Source: Pyrus communis
Taxonomy: Eukaryota > Streptophyta > Magnoliopsida > Rosales > Rosaceae
Direction of reading: 5' to 3'
Assembly (NCBI RefSeq): GCF_963583255.1
Contig: NC_084815.1
Coordinates: 9,037,724 to 9,101,723 of the forward strand
DNA: 64,000 nt
Shown: positions 1-11,321 of the stretch, piece by piece
How positions within the stretch are numbered: the first letter of the stretch is position 1
Layout: every line of letters starts with the position of its first letter
Program-made: the position numbers and the translations under genes
The notes under the pieces: generated by a model
Databases searched by the model: none
Told to the model about the DNA's origin: nothing
The model's input: only the letters and a program-made list of their open reading frames with translations

Positions 1-439
1 ACGTTATTCATATTTTAGTTCTCATATTTTCAATAAATGGCTTTCGTCACCCTCGGGTGTTAGCCAGCACGTGGCCATCTCGATGTCCCTTGGTTGTCAG
101 GATCGAGACATGTCATTTTAATTCAGTTTTATGTCAATTTAATCATATTGCCTTTCAATTTCTGAATGTAAGTTACAAAATGGTTATAAAAACCATCTCT
201 TTCTGTAAGATGAGGGAGTTGAATGTTTTTGTTGGTGAATGAAATATTCAGAGAGATTTCTATCTCATATTTGTGCCTTTCTCTTTGTAAGAGTCTGATG
301 CTTTGTTATTTCTAGTGTCTACGTTGTAGGCTGTACAAGAACCAAAGTTTATAGGGTTTTAAGGCCTCTCCTCGCACTAGGATATAGTGGACCCTACCTA
401 TAAATCCTATCTGTCATTTTATTTCGTTTCTATCCGCTG
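1..439. repeat. Old LTR debris flanking the plus-strand Athila element
   Basis: There is no gene here. Positions about 36-115 resemble the 3' end of the chromovirus-type LTRs seen again near 21275-21349 and 50300-50378, sharing the words 'ggctt(t)cgtcaccctc' and a terminal '...tgtca'. Positions 116-439 are a separate repeat. Its end (TTTCTATCCGCTGCGCCC) continues after the Athila insertion as 'tgcatca' at 15230-15236, and a relative lies at about 21190-21236. Exact ends are not resolved. Confidence 0.5.
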
Positions 440-444
440 CGCCC
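440..444. repeat. Target-site duplication CGCCC (left)
   Basis: CGCCC directly before the 5' LTR is repeated at 15225-15229 directly after the 3' LTR. This defines the borders of the plus-strand Athila-like element. Confidence 0.95.
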
Positions 445-1222
445 TGATAGGAGCATATTTAGGCGACTTGACTAGCTTATTCTTGCGCATTTGTGCTATT
501 ATTTCTTAGTTAATGTCGTATTACAACTCAATTTCGTGTGTTTGTAGATCCTATGGGTTAAAGTATCAAAAAAGTGCATTTTGGTGCATTTTGGAGCTAT
601 TTTGGACACTATGTGGATAGCTTGCATATGGGCTAACATGGATGGACGAATTTGGACTTCAAGAGGTTAGAAATGTGATAAGAAGAGGAAGGAACTAAGC
701 TAAGGACAAAGTGGATAAGGAAGTAGCTCAAAAGAGGAAACCCTATCCAAAACCTTATCTAAACCTTATCCAACATTATCCAAAACATTATCCAAACCTT
801 ATCTCATCTTATCCTATCCAAATCTTATCATGTCTTAATCCTAATTGCAAGGGGACCTAAATGGATAATTCTAGAACCTATTTCTAGAAGCATCCTATTC
901 TAGAAGGCCCAAATCTGCCACAAAACCTATTCTTTCTAGAAATCCTACAAAAGTGGCGCACCAAACCTTTCTAGAAGGCCTTGCCTTGCCTTGCAAGCCA
1001 AGCAACCCTCTCCCCCTCTTGTGCCGCACTTCCTAAGCCCAATTCCCTTTGGATTCTGATTTTCAAGGCCTAATCCCTTTTAGATTTGGGTTACATAAGC
1101 CTATTATGAAACTAAGTGGGCCAAACCCCTTCCAAGGTGGATTTAAACACCTATAGCCGAATTCTAGGGCCCTAGTCCATAAAATCTGTTAAGCCTAACC
1201 CTAATCTACTTAACCCTAGGAC

Positions 1223-1230
1223 TATATAAA
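1223..1230 (+). promoter_or_regulatory. Candidate TATA box of the Athila 5' LTR
   Basis: TATATAAA lies about 780 bp into the LTR and is conserved in the 3' LTR at 13806-13813. It is the natural candidate for the retroelement promoter. No transcription start can be read from the sequence. Confidence 0.5.
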
Positions 1231-2173
1231 CATAAAATCAGCCAAAAATTCATACACCCACCTTATGCTATTCAGAAACCCTTGTGCCGCACCTCCATTC
1301 TCCATTCTAAACCTCCATACACCCCCCCTTATGCTATTCAGAAACCCTTGTGCCGCACCTCCATTCTCCATTCTAAACCTCCATACACCTCCCTACACAT
1401 CTGTCGCACCCTTCCCACCATAATCAACCATCCTCCATCCCTCCAAACAAGGAAACACCATCCAAAACCCCCAATTCCACCACACACAACTTGTGCCGCA
1501 GCAAGGAGGAGGAGGAGGAGCCAAACCGTGCATCAAATCCATCTTGGAAATGCTGAGCGTTTAGGTGTAATCTTTCTTATGATTTCTATGTTTAATTTCA
1601 ATACTTTTTGTTGTGCAAGCATGAGGAACTAATCCCCTTTTGGCTAGGGGGAATTTCGAAACCATGGTTATATTTGCATGATGATTTGATTACTTTCAGT
1701 TGTGATTTCATGAATGATGAATTCAATTTACTTATCTGTTTTAATTAAAACTTGTTTATGTATATGAATTGAGAGTGCACGCTTAATTTGCATGCATAAA
1801 CATGATACTAGGGTATGAGGGAACTTCACCTAATCGTTGGGAACTTATATTCATGAGTAGTTAAGATTGTTGGTCAAAATTATGTTAAGTAAATTCTTGG
1901 TATAAGTATCGTGTGCTTTCATAGTTACGAATGCCTCGTCAACACCTATGATTTCCATAGAAACTAATGATCTTTGATTGTCTTTCTTTTATGCGCTTTC
2001 ATATAGAAAACTTTTAAGGAATAATTTGATTGCAATGCGCTAATTCCATTCAATTCAATGACCTAAGGGAAATTTGAGAGTTAATTTAAGCCTACCTAAT
2101 TAACTTGGGGTGTTGAGGTTCATAAATTCATTGAATAAGCAACTGAAGATTGTGTTGTATGCAAGTATGCCAT

Positions 2174-4924
2174 TGATAGGAGCATATTCATGCGACTTAA
2201 ATGGCTTGTTCTCGTACATTTACGTTATGTTTCTTTAGTTATTTTAGTTCTTTATGCTTCTTTTGTGTGTTTTCAGGTTCTAAGGGCTTAGGGAGCAAGA
2301 AAGTGCATTTTGAGGCTATTTGGAGCATTTTTGGGCATGGATTGGATAGCTTATCCATGGAGCCAAAAGGATGGACGAAATTGAAGGCCATTTATGCAAT
2401 TTAGGACATACAACAAAGGGCCTAGCCCATTCTCTCTTATTCTCTCCCTTATAGCCATGCAAAGAACCATCCATTCCATCAAAAACAATCCATCAATTCA
2501 CATGCAAAACCACCATTAACACACATACACCCAAACAAAGCCAACCTAGCTAACCCTACATGCATTTTTTATTCACTCTTCATCATTGCATTCATCACCA
2601 AACACTTCCTTGTTGCCGTGCCTTTCCCTTCCACTTTCCAACCTTTCCAAATGCAATTTCATCAAACACATGCATTCCCTTCACATTAACCCACATGCAC
2701 ATTTAATCATTCATTGCCCAACTCTTTGCCGTGCATTTCATACCCTTTCTAGCCATTTCACTTCATCATTACACCACCATTCATTCATTAATCCACATGC
2801 ACATTCAATCATTCACTCAAGCACCCTTGTGCCTTGTTTCCCCCTTTGTTCCCACCAATCACATGCATCATCATCATTCAACCAACTCTTCAACATTCAC
2901 CACCAATTCAACACATGCATTCATCAACATATCTAGTTGTCACTCATGCATTTCCTTCATCATTTCCAACCCACATGCAGCCACATATTCATTCACTTAA
3001 TCATTAAGCCACACATTCACACACATGCACCCAAAACAATTCCATGCCGTGCATCCCTTTGCTTTCCAGCATCCACATGCTTTCCAAGCTTTCCCACTTA
3101 ATCATTAAGCCACATTCACTCCCATTTCTCTCCCCTTTACAGCCCTAACCCGTGCATAATTAAAATACACACATGGATTCCCATACACACACCATCTTCC
3201 CCTTTACCAAACCCTTTGCCGTGCACATGTTTTTCTTTTTTTTTAAATTCCAGCTTTCAAATGCAAACACATGCACAACAACACCATCACACAACCTGCC
3301 ATCATTCACAAAACATCCTTTGCTTTACATCTCCACAAACACATGCATTTACACAACCAAAAATCCCCTTTGCGGTGGCTTTCACTCCCATTTCCAGCAT
3401 CTTCACATGCATTTCCAGCTTTCACATGCACACACATGCAATTTCAGCACCAACATTCCCCCTTTGCCATGTACCCCTTATACATTCCACCTAATCCACA
3501 TGCATTTCCAACCTAGCAAATCATTCTCCTAGCTATCATTCACATGCTCTCCCATCCATTCTCTCCCTATATAAACCACACCTCAATTCACTCATTCATA
3601 CACTCTTCCATATTCACTCATCCATTGCAGAAATGTAGACCATAAACCACCCTTGCCGTGACTCTCCCTTACAATCCAAACACCATCCTTCCATCTCCAC
3701 AACTCCTCTTCCATTCCTCCACCACTCCCCAAACCATTCACACCATCAAACTATCCTTAGACCTTGTGCTACAACGAAGAGGAAGATAAGAGTGCCTAAA
3801 CGTTCATACAATTCAAGTTTGAGTTGTTGGAATGTTTAGGTGTTTCTTTGATTTCTATGTTTAATTTCAATACTCTTTGTTTTGTACGAATGAGGCATGG
3901 AAGAGAAGAGGGCCTAAACGTTCATACAATTCAAGTTTGAGTTGTTGGAATGTTTAGGTGTTTCTTTGATTCTCTTTGTTTTGTATCATAAGGAACTAAA
4001 CCCCCCTTGGCTAGGGGGGGGGATTCGAAATATATGTTTATGCTTGCGTTTTGATTTGATTACTTCTAATTGCGTTTCATAAGTTGTGGATTCAATTTGT
4101 TTAACTATTTGATTGATAACTTATTTATGTATGTTTATTAAGAGTGCACACTTAATTTTCATGCATGAATATGACGCTAGAATATAAGTGAGTTTCACCT
4201 AATAGTTACGAACTTATATTCACAAGTAGTGGAGGTTGCTTATAAACAATCGCGTTAAATGAATTCTTGGCAAGAGTATCATGCATTCATAGTTACAAAT
4301 GCCTCGTCAACACTTATAATTTTCATAGAGCGTAATGATTCTTGCTTGTATCTCTATTATGCAATCATGTAGGGGACTTGTGGGGAATGTTTTGGATTGT
4401 CGTATGCAATCATCCAATTCAATAACGTTAGGAAGATTTGAAGGTTAATTAGTGCATCACGGTTAACTTGGGGAGTTGAGAATTAATAATTTATTGAAAT
4501 GCAATTGGAAATCTTTTTATTATGCAAGTGTAGCATGTGTAGAGATGAACCCCTTGGCTAGCATCCATTCATTCCATTTCATCAATTTCATATTTACATT
4601 CTGTCTAGTTTATTATCTTGTTTCGTTATTTCAATTTTCGTCAAACATCAATCCCCCTTTTGCTTTAATGTTCAATTTAGTTAGAAATCAATTTAGTTTG
4701 TGTTTTTAAAGCATTTTGAGTCTTTGGTTTGTCTTAGTGTTTTAACGTTTAGTTTCGCATTCTTTGAGTCTAGTTTAGTGTTTTATATTGTTTTTACGTT
4801 TTTGAGTCAAATCCAAGTGATTAACAATCCCTCCTAATCCCCGGTCTAGAACGATCCCTACATGCACCTATACTACAATTGATAAAAAGAGGGTTTAATT
4901 TGTGAGCGTATAATTCTCGCACCA
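2174..4924 (+). mobile_element. Solo LTR (Athila-like, TGATAGG...CACCA), nested in the 5' LTR
   Basis: Begins TGATAGGAGCATATTCATGC and ends CTCGCACCA. It is flanked by GCCAT at 2169-2173 and 4925-4929, and the uninterrupted 3' LTR has one copy of this target (near 14755). Length 2751 bp, no internal region, so it is a product of LTR-LTR recombination. It holds a long C-rich stretch (2580-3600) with many 'cacatgcattc' words and no protein-like ORF, a TATA candidate TATATAAA at 3568-3575, and a near-duplicate of about 100 bp at 3790-3975 containing 'gtttgagttgttggaatg'. Confidence 0.95.
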
Positions 4925-5403
4925 GCCATGTGTGGAGAAAAACCTCCTAGCCATCTCACCGTCCACTTAATTTTATTAATTTCGTCCAAATCTGCCTAGG
5001 TTACATATTTGTTTTGTTTGTTTGATTTTCGTCAAAAACCAAATCCCCAATTGTCTTAGAGTGTCTAATTGGTCCAAATATGTTCTAGATTGTGTTTTTA
5101 AGAGTTTTGAGTCAAGTTAGAACCAATTTTCGTCCAAGTTTGTGTTTAGGCTCAAAACTGCCCAGATTGTGTTTTTAAGGCAGTTTTGAGTGTTTTTAGC
5201 CTATTTTGAGTCTTGTGAACGTGTGTGAGTCTTTTTAAGTGAGTTTAAGTGTTTTAAAGGTTAGTTTTATTTATTTGAGTCAGTTTAGAGTGTTTAGCAA
5301 TCCCTCCTAATCCCCGGTGTAAGAACGATCCCTACTTATTTATATGCTACAATTGTCAAAAAATGGTTAATTTGTGTGTTAAGTTAATTTTCGCATCAAA
5401 TTT

Positions 5404-5420
5404 TGGCGCCGTTGCCGGGG
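5404..5420 (+). promoter_or_regulatory. Primer binding site, tRNA-Asp type
   Basis: TGGCGCCGTTGCCGGGG begins five bases after the 5' LTR and is the exact complement of the 3' end of plant tRNA-Asp(GTC), recalled as ending CCCCGGCAACGGCGCCA. The same 17 bases occur on the minus strand at 42121-42137 in the second Athila element. Confidence 0.92.
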
Positions 5421-5534
5421 ATTAGCAACTTTGCTAATCACTTGTTATTTCTTTTTAGTTATTTTCGTGTGTTATTGGTTTGTTAATTGTTTTAGTTTCT
5501 GACTTGTTTGTTTTCTTGTTTTAGGCACTAGTTT

Positions 5535-6841
5535 ATGACTCGGAGTTCTCAACCGGTTCATGCGCAAATCTTAGACTTTGACGACGATTTTGAGCGAGCC
5601 TTGAGAAGAAAGAAGAATCAACAAGAGCCTCAACCACCTCAACCTGCACCTAAGCTTGAAGAGGACGAAACACAAGAGGGAGAGGAGGCCACGACAAGGA
5701 TTTTTTAGGAAGAATAAGTTATGGCAGCCGACAGCCGAACAATCAAGGAGCTTTCCGCTTCGGGATTGGATAATGCCATGCCTCTATGCATTCAATATCC
5801 AAGGGCAGCCCCCGACAAGACTGACGAGTTCAAACTCAAGTCCAGTTTATTGCACCATATTCCTAAGTTCTATGGGTTGTCCATGGAAGATCCTAATAAA
5901 CACTTGAAGGAGTTCGAGGTTGTTTGCTCAAGTATGACCCCGGTGAATGTTGATGGGAGCATTTTGAAGATGAAGGCTTTTCCCTTTTCTCTCTTGGAAA
6001 AGGCTAAAGATTGGTTGTATGCACTAGCTCCTGGAACTGTCATATCATGGGAGAGTATGAAAAGGGCGTTTTTGGAGAAGTTTTTCCCAACTTCTCGAGT
6101 CATTCTTTTACGTAAAAGAATTAGTGGCATTAAGCAAAATCAAGGTGAATCATTTCCACCTTATTATGAACGTTTTAAAACCTTTGTTGCTTCATGTCCA
6201 TAGCACCAAATGAAGGAGGAGCTTCTTCTTCAATATTTCTACGAAGGGCTTCTACCAATTGAACGTCAAGTGCTAGACGCCTCAGCGGGTAGAGCTTTAG
6301 TGGACAAAACACCCATGGCCGCCAAGACTCTCATTGCCAACCGAGCTTTGAATGCTCAACAATACGAAGGAGTTGGCCAAAGAGACATGCCACGGCAGCA
6401 ACAAGTTAATGAGTTAAGTGCTATTTCTGAACTTCAAAATCAAATGGCTAATCTTACTTCTCTTCTTTCGCAGGTGGTTGAAATACCAAAGTACAAAATG
6501 TGGCTGTTTGTGGTGTGTGCTCCACGAATGGACATCTCACGGACAAGTGCCCTCAATTGATTGAGAACGGAGGGTGGGAATCTGCCAATGCCGTGGGTTA
6601 TGGGAACTAAAACCAACCGAGGAGTGATCCTTTCTCTAACACATACAATCCCGGTTGGAGAGATCATCCAAATTTCAAATGGAGGGAGCCACAACAACCC
6701 CAACAACAAAGCACATTTAGGTAGCAACCTCCGGGGTTCTACCAAAGGCCGTATGCACCCACACCACCCCAAGCACAACCTACACAACCCAAATCAGGTT
6801 CGTCCATAGATAATGATCAAAATTTTCAATTACTAACTTCT
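5535..6841 (+). pseudogene. gag: gag of plus-strand Athila element (broken)
   Basis: Encodes the capsid/nucleocapsid precursor. The start at 5535 gives MTRSSQ, as in the minus-strand copy (MTRSSQ at 42018). A retrotransposon gag domain follows at about 5850-6400 (SMEDPNKHLKEFEVVCSSMT and following) and a zinc knuckle C-x2-C-x4-H-x4-C at 6509-6550. It is broken by stops at 5706, 5715, 6201, 6608 and 6722 and by a frame change near 6485. Alignment with the minus copy suggests 6201, 6608 and 6722 were CAG or CAA codons. The frame at 6509 runs on into the pol part at 6842. Confidence 0.88.
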
Positions 6842-8512
6842 ATGGCGCAAGGAATACAAAATAGGGACAAAAAGGTTGATGAATTAGAAAAGCAAGTAGG
6901 GCAGATTGCGGAGTTCATGGGCCAATTTAGAGAGCAAGGTAAGTTGCCTAGTTCAACCGTTATCAACCCAAAAGGAGGATTCGAATTTGCTAAAGCAATC
7001 ATGTTGCGAAGTGGAAAACAAGTTGGAATGGCCTCACAACCCTTTAATTCAGCCCCAATGGAGGACGAAAAGTTGCAATTTGAGGAGGGAGAGCAGGAAC
7101 AAGCCACGACAAGGGTGGGAGACACCATGCCGCAGCCACCCAAATTACACCACTCGGCTTCTAAGGGTAAGGATGTTCCAAATTCGATTATTTCTAATGT
7201 CATTCTTGCAAATGTACCATTTCCTCGTAGATTCATGCAAACAAAGAAGGAGGAAGCTGAAAAGGACATTTTAGAGATGTTTAGAAAAGTACAAGTCAAT
7301 ATACCACTTTTGGATGCAATTAAGCAAGTTCCAAGGTATGCTAAGTTTTTAAAAGAACTTTGCACTACTAGGAAGAGAATTTCAAATAAAGAGGTTGTAA
7401 AGGTAAGTGAGAATGTCTCAGCCATCTTGCAACGTAAATTGCCCCCTAAATGCAAAGATCCGGGTAGTTTTACAATTCCTTGTGTTATTAGCAATAATCG
7501 TTTTGAACATGCCATGCTAGACTTAAGTGCATCTATTAATGTTATGCCTTACTCAATTTATGCATCTATGAACCTAGGTGAGTTAAAAAATGATGGTGTG
7601 ATTATTCAATTGGCCGATAGATCTAATGCCTATCCAAAGGATGTTTTGGAAGATGTTTTAGTGCAGGTTAATCATCTAATCTTTCCAGTGGATTTCTACG
7701 TGTTGGAAATGGAAGAATCAAACCATGCCCCGTCATTGCCAATTCTTCTTGGCCGCCCTTTTATGAAAACCGCCCGCACGAAGATTGATGTGTTTAATGG
7801 GACTTTGACAATGGAATTTGATGGGGAAGTTATTAATTTCAATCTTTCTGAATCTATTAAGTACCCTCTTGATGATCATTCATGTTTTGCTATTGATGTA
7901 ATTGATTCGTTGGCGCAGGACCATTTTGAACAATTGAACGAAGATGCACTTGAATTGGTCATTACAAGAGGAATGGAACTCAAAGACAAGGAAGTAGTGC
8001 AATTGCATACCTACGGCATGCACGGTGAGCACCATGCCGTGCCCCCTAGTGTTGACATGGTTGAGATAGTGGCTGCCCTTGAGTCATTGCCACTACAATC
8101 TGGTAAGTCTTTGAACCCAATTTCAATTCCAATTTCGACTAATAAGCCCATTCCGTCAGTTGTACAGCCACCTTCCCTTGAACTTAAACCATTGTCAAGC
8201 CATTTAAAGTATGTTTTCTTGGGAGATCAAGAAACCTTGACCCTCATCATATCCTCCTCATTCACGGCACAAGAAGAAGGTAAGTTAGTGAGGGTGTTAA
8301 AGGAGTACAAAACTGCAATTGGTTGGACCTTGGCCGACATCAAGGGAATAAGCCCGACCACGTGCATGCATCGTATACTTTTGGAGGAGGAGTCCAAAAC
8401 ATCTCGAGAGGCTCAACGCTGACTCAACCCTCCGATGATGGAAGTTGTGAAGAAGGAGATAATCAAGCTCTTGGATTGTGGAGTGATCTATCCAATTTCA
8501 GATAGTCGGTAG
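6842..8512 (+). pseudogene. pol: gag C-terminus and aspartic protease, start of reverse transcriptase (broken)
   Basis: An open stretch of 526 codons (6842-8422) begins MAQGIQNRDKKVDELEKQ. It contains a linker with coiled-coil-like heptads, then a pepsin-type retroviral protease at about 7450-7850 (active-site segment MLDLSASINVMP at 7514-7549, later LPILLGRPFMKT). The minus-strand copy has DLGAS; here the glycine codon GGT has become AGT, which probably inactivates the protease. In-frame stops at 8420 (TGA) and 8510 (TAG in place of TGG) separate it from the reverse transcriptase. This clade normally makes one long gag-pol, so the stops are lesions. Confidence 0.88.
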
Positions 8513-9085
8513 GTGTCTCCGGTGCAATGTGTTCCAAAGAAATCCGGAGTAACTGTGGTGACAAATGCCGAAAATGAGCTTGTTCTTACTCGAATCCAAA
8601 CAGGTTGGAGGGTTTGTATTGACTATAGGAAGCTCAATGCCACTACAAGGAAGGATCACTTTCCCTTGCCATTCATTGATCAAATGCTTGAAAGGTTAGC
8701 GGGTTATGCTTTTTATTGTTTTCTTGATGGATATTCAGGTTATAATCAAATTGTGATAGCTCTGGAAGATCAAGAGAAAACCACTTTCACATGCCTCTTT
8801 GGTACATTTGCTTATCGTCGCATGCCATTTGGTTTATGTAATGCACCTGCCACATTTCAAGGATGCATGATGAGCATATTTTCAGATTATGTTGAGAAAA
8901 TTATTGAGGTTTTTATGGATGATTTCAGCGTTTTTGGTAATTCATTTGATGGTTGTTTGAATAATCTTAGTTTGATTTCAAAACGATGCATTGAAACTAA
9001 CCTTGTGTTAAATTGGGAAAAATGTCATTTCATGGTTAAACAAGGCATAGTTTTAGGTCATATTATTTCTGAAAAAAGGTATTGA
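8513..9085 (+). pseudogene. pol: Reverse transcriptase domain of plus-strand Athila element
   Basis: An open stretch of 190 codons with the RT core: VCIDYRKLNATTRKDHFPLP, then FLDGYSGYNQI with the first catalytic aspartate, then FMDD at 8912-8923, the plant Athila version of the YxDD polymerase motif. Ends in a frameshift in the A-run at about 9072-9078 (six A where the minus copy has five), giving a stop at 9083. The domain is otherwise complete, unlike in the minus-strand element. Confidence 0.9.
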
Positions 9086-11081
9086 GGTAGATAAGTCAAA
9101 GATAGATCTTGTGCGTCACTTACCCTCTCCTACTTCGGTTAGAGAGGTTCGTTTGTTCCTTGGACTTGCAGGTTTTTATAGGAGGTTCATCAAGGATTTC
9201 TCGAAGGTCTCCCAACCTTTATGCCGCCTCCTACAAAAAGATGCACCTTTCGACTTCACCAAGGAATGCATGGTAGCTTTCCAACTCCTCAAGGACATGC
9301 TAACCATGGCACCCATCATTATGCCACTGGATTGGAGCCTTTCATTCAAGCTAATGTGTGATGCATCCGACTATGCGTTAGGGGCTGTTTTAGGCCAAAG
9401 GAAGGACAAGAAGCCGCATGTCATCTACTACGCATCCTGGACGTTGAATGATGCTCAATTGAACTATTCGACCACTGAAAAAGAACTTCTTGCCATTGTC
9501 TTTGCTTTAGATAAATTTCGATCATATTTACTTGGTACTAAGGTTATTATTTTCATTGATCATGCAGCTTTGAAGTACTTGTTCACCAAGAAGGAAGCCA
9601 AACCACGGCTAATTCGATGGATGCTACTTCTTCAAGAGTTCGACATCGAAATCAAGGACAAAAAGGGAAGTGAAAATGTGGTGGCTGACCACCTAAGCCG
9701 CATGATACATGAGGAGGAACCGTACCTTATTGTAGAAACCTTCCCCGACGAGCAATTGCTATCCATTAAGGTAAGTGAGACTTGGTATGCGGATTTGGTA
9801 AATTATTTGGTGACTAAACAAGTTCCTAACACTTTAAATAGAAACCAACGTGATAAATTGAAAAAAGATGCTAGGTTTTATGTTTGGGATGATCCATACT
9901 TGTGGAAATATTGCTCGGATCATATTATACATAAGTGTGTGCATGACATGGAATTCAATTCTATTTTAACATTCTGTCACACTTATGCATGTGGGGGACA
10001 CTTTGGGACACAACGCACAGCCCTTAAGGTTTTACAATGTGGATTCTATTGGCCAACTTTATTTAAGGATGCTAGAAACTTTTGTATGTCTTGTGATCGT
10101 TGCCAAAGAATGGGTAACATTAGTGCAAAGGATTAAATGTCGCAGAATGTCATACTTCCTGTTGAAATTTTTGATGTTTGGGGCATTGATTTTTTGGGTC
10201 CTTTTCCTTCCTCACATGGTTTCCTTTATATCTAACTTGTTGTGGATTATGTGTCGAAATGGGTGGAAGCAAAAGCCACCCGAACTAATGATTCTCGAGT
10301 GGTTGCAGATTTCATTAGAACTAACCTATTTGCAAGGTTTGGAATGCCACGAGTAATCATAAGTGATGGAGGGTCTCACTTTTGCAATCGCACCATTGAG
10401 GCTTTGCTCAAGAAGTACAACGTCATGCATAAGGTTTCAACACCTTATCATCCTTAGACTAATGGGCAAGCCGAGGTTTCAAATAGGGAGATTAAGCAGA
10501 TTCTAGAAAAAACTGTGGGCCCTACAAGGAAGGATTGGAGTGTACGTTTGGAGGATGCGTTGTGGGCATATCGTACGGCATATAAGACCCCCCTGGGCAT
10601 GTCCCCATTTCGGCTCATTCATGGTAAACCATGCCATCTTCCCATGGAATTGGAGCACAAGGCGCATTGGGCCATCAAGACATTCAACATGGACATTGAT
10701 GCCGCTGGAATTCACAGGAAGCTCCAATTGAATGAATTAGAAGAGATTAGGAACGAGGCGTATGAAAACACTCGACTTTACAAGGAGAAGACAAAGGCTT
10801 TCCATGATAAGATGATTCGAGGCAAATCATTCTCCATTGGGCAGAAAGTGCTACTCTTTAATTCTCGCCTTCGCTTGTTTCCTGGTAAGTTGCGTTCTAA
10901 GTGGGTTGGCCCGTTTGTTATTACTAACGTCTTTCCTTATGGTGCAGTCCAAGTTCAAAGCTTGAAAACAGGACAAGAGTTCAAGGTGAATGGCCATCGA
11001 TTAAAGCCATACTATGAGAATTTCAAGGAGCATGTTGTAGATGATGTACCCCTCCATGCCGTGGGTACTAGTGAAGCTTAG
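9086..11081 (+). pseudogene. pol: RNase H and integrase of plus-strand Athila element (broken)
   Basis: RNase H lies at about 9330-9710 ([42 protein letters not shown]). A zinc-binding H-H-C-C segment is at about 9975-10115 ([10 protein letters not shown] ... CMSCDRCQR). The integrase core has its D-D-E residues in WGIDFLGP (near 10170), IISDGGSHFCN (near 10360) and [13 protein letters not shown] (near 10465). The end reads [13 protein letters not shown] with no chromodomain. Stops at 10134, 10233 and 10455 break it; 10455 is TAG where the minus copy has CAG. The last open part, 10515-11081, includes the integrase C-terminal domain. Confidence 0.9.
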
Positions 11082-11305
11082 CATGGCATATTCGTCTGGC
11101 TGGAAGACGTTAAAGCAAGCGCTTCTTGGAAGGCAACCCATGCATTCAACAAGGAGAAGATGGAACTTCCACTCCAAACCCAGATTTGCGTTTCTAAACC
11201 CTTCTCCTTGTTGTTTTATTTTATCATGCTTAGTTGTTTCTTATTTGTTTGCTTTTATGTGAGTCTTTGTGTGAAACATTGAGGACAATGTTTGATTTAA
11301 GTGTT

Positions 11306-11321
11306 GGGGGGGGGGGGGGGG
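11306..11321 (+). other. G16 run, candidate second polypurine tract
   Basis: Sixteen consecutive G after 'tttaagtgtt', about 225 bp after the integrase stop. The minus-strand Athila copy has a run of 12 in the same context (C12 on plus at 36382-36393). Conservation of position and flanks in two divergent copies suggests a function in the element. Confidence 0.6.

Larger units (their letters stand above)
445..5398 (+). repeat. 5' LTR of plus-strand Athila element, split by a solo LTR
   Basis: Matches 13039-15224 end to end once 2174-4929 (nested LTR plus one target copy) is removed, leaving about 2198 bp. By eye the two LTRs differ at about 18 bases plus a few short indels, one of about 14 bp in the 'ttatccaaa' repeats. 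It begins TGATAGG and ends CGCATCA. Confidence 0.93.

Noticed and set aside
1282..1632. 116-codon ORF repeated almost exactly at 13864-14214
   Set aside because: It is the same position in the two LTRs of one element; the translation is P/H/T-rich low-complexity sequence with no conserved start context.
2586..3532. Overlapping long ORFs in a C-rich stretch
   Set aside because: Composition effect: H/T/P/S-rich translations in all three frames within a solo LTR.
6826..7515. 229-codon minus-strand ORF
   Set aside because: It lies antisense to the gag-protease frame, whose motifs and homology to the second Athila copy are clear.
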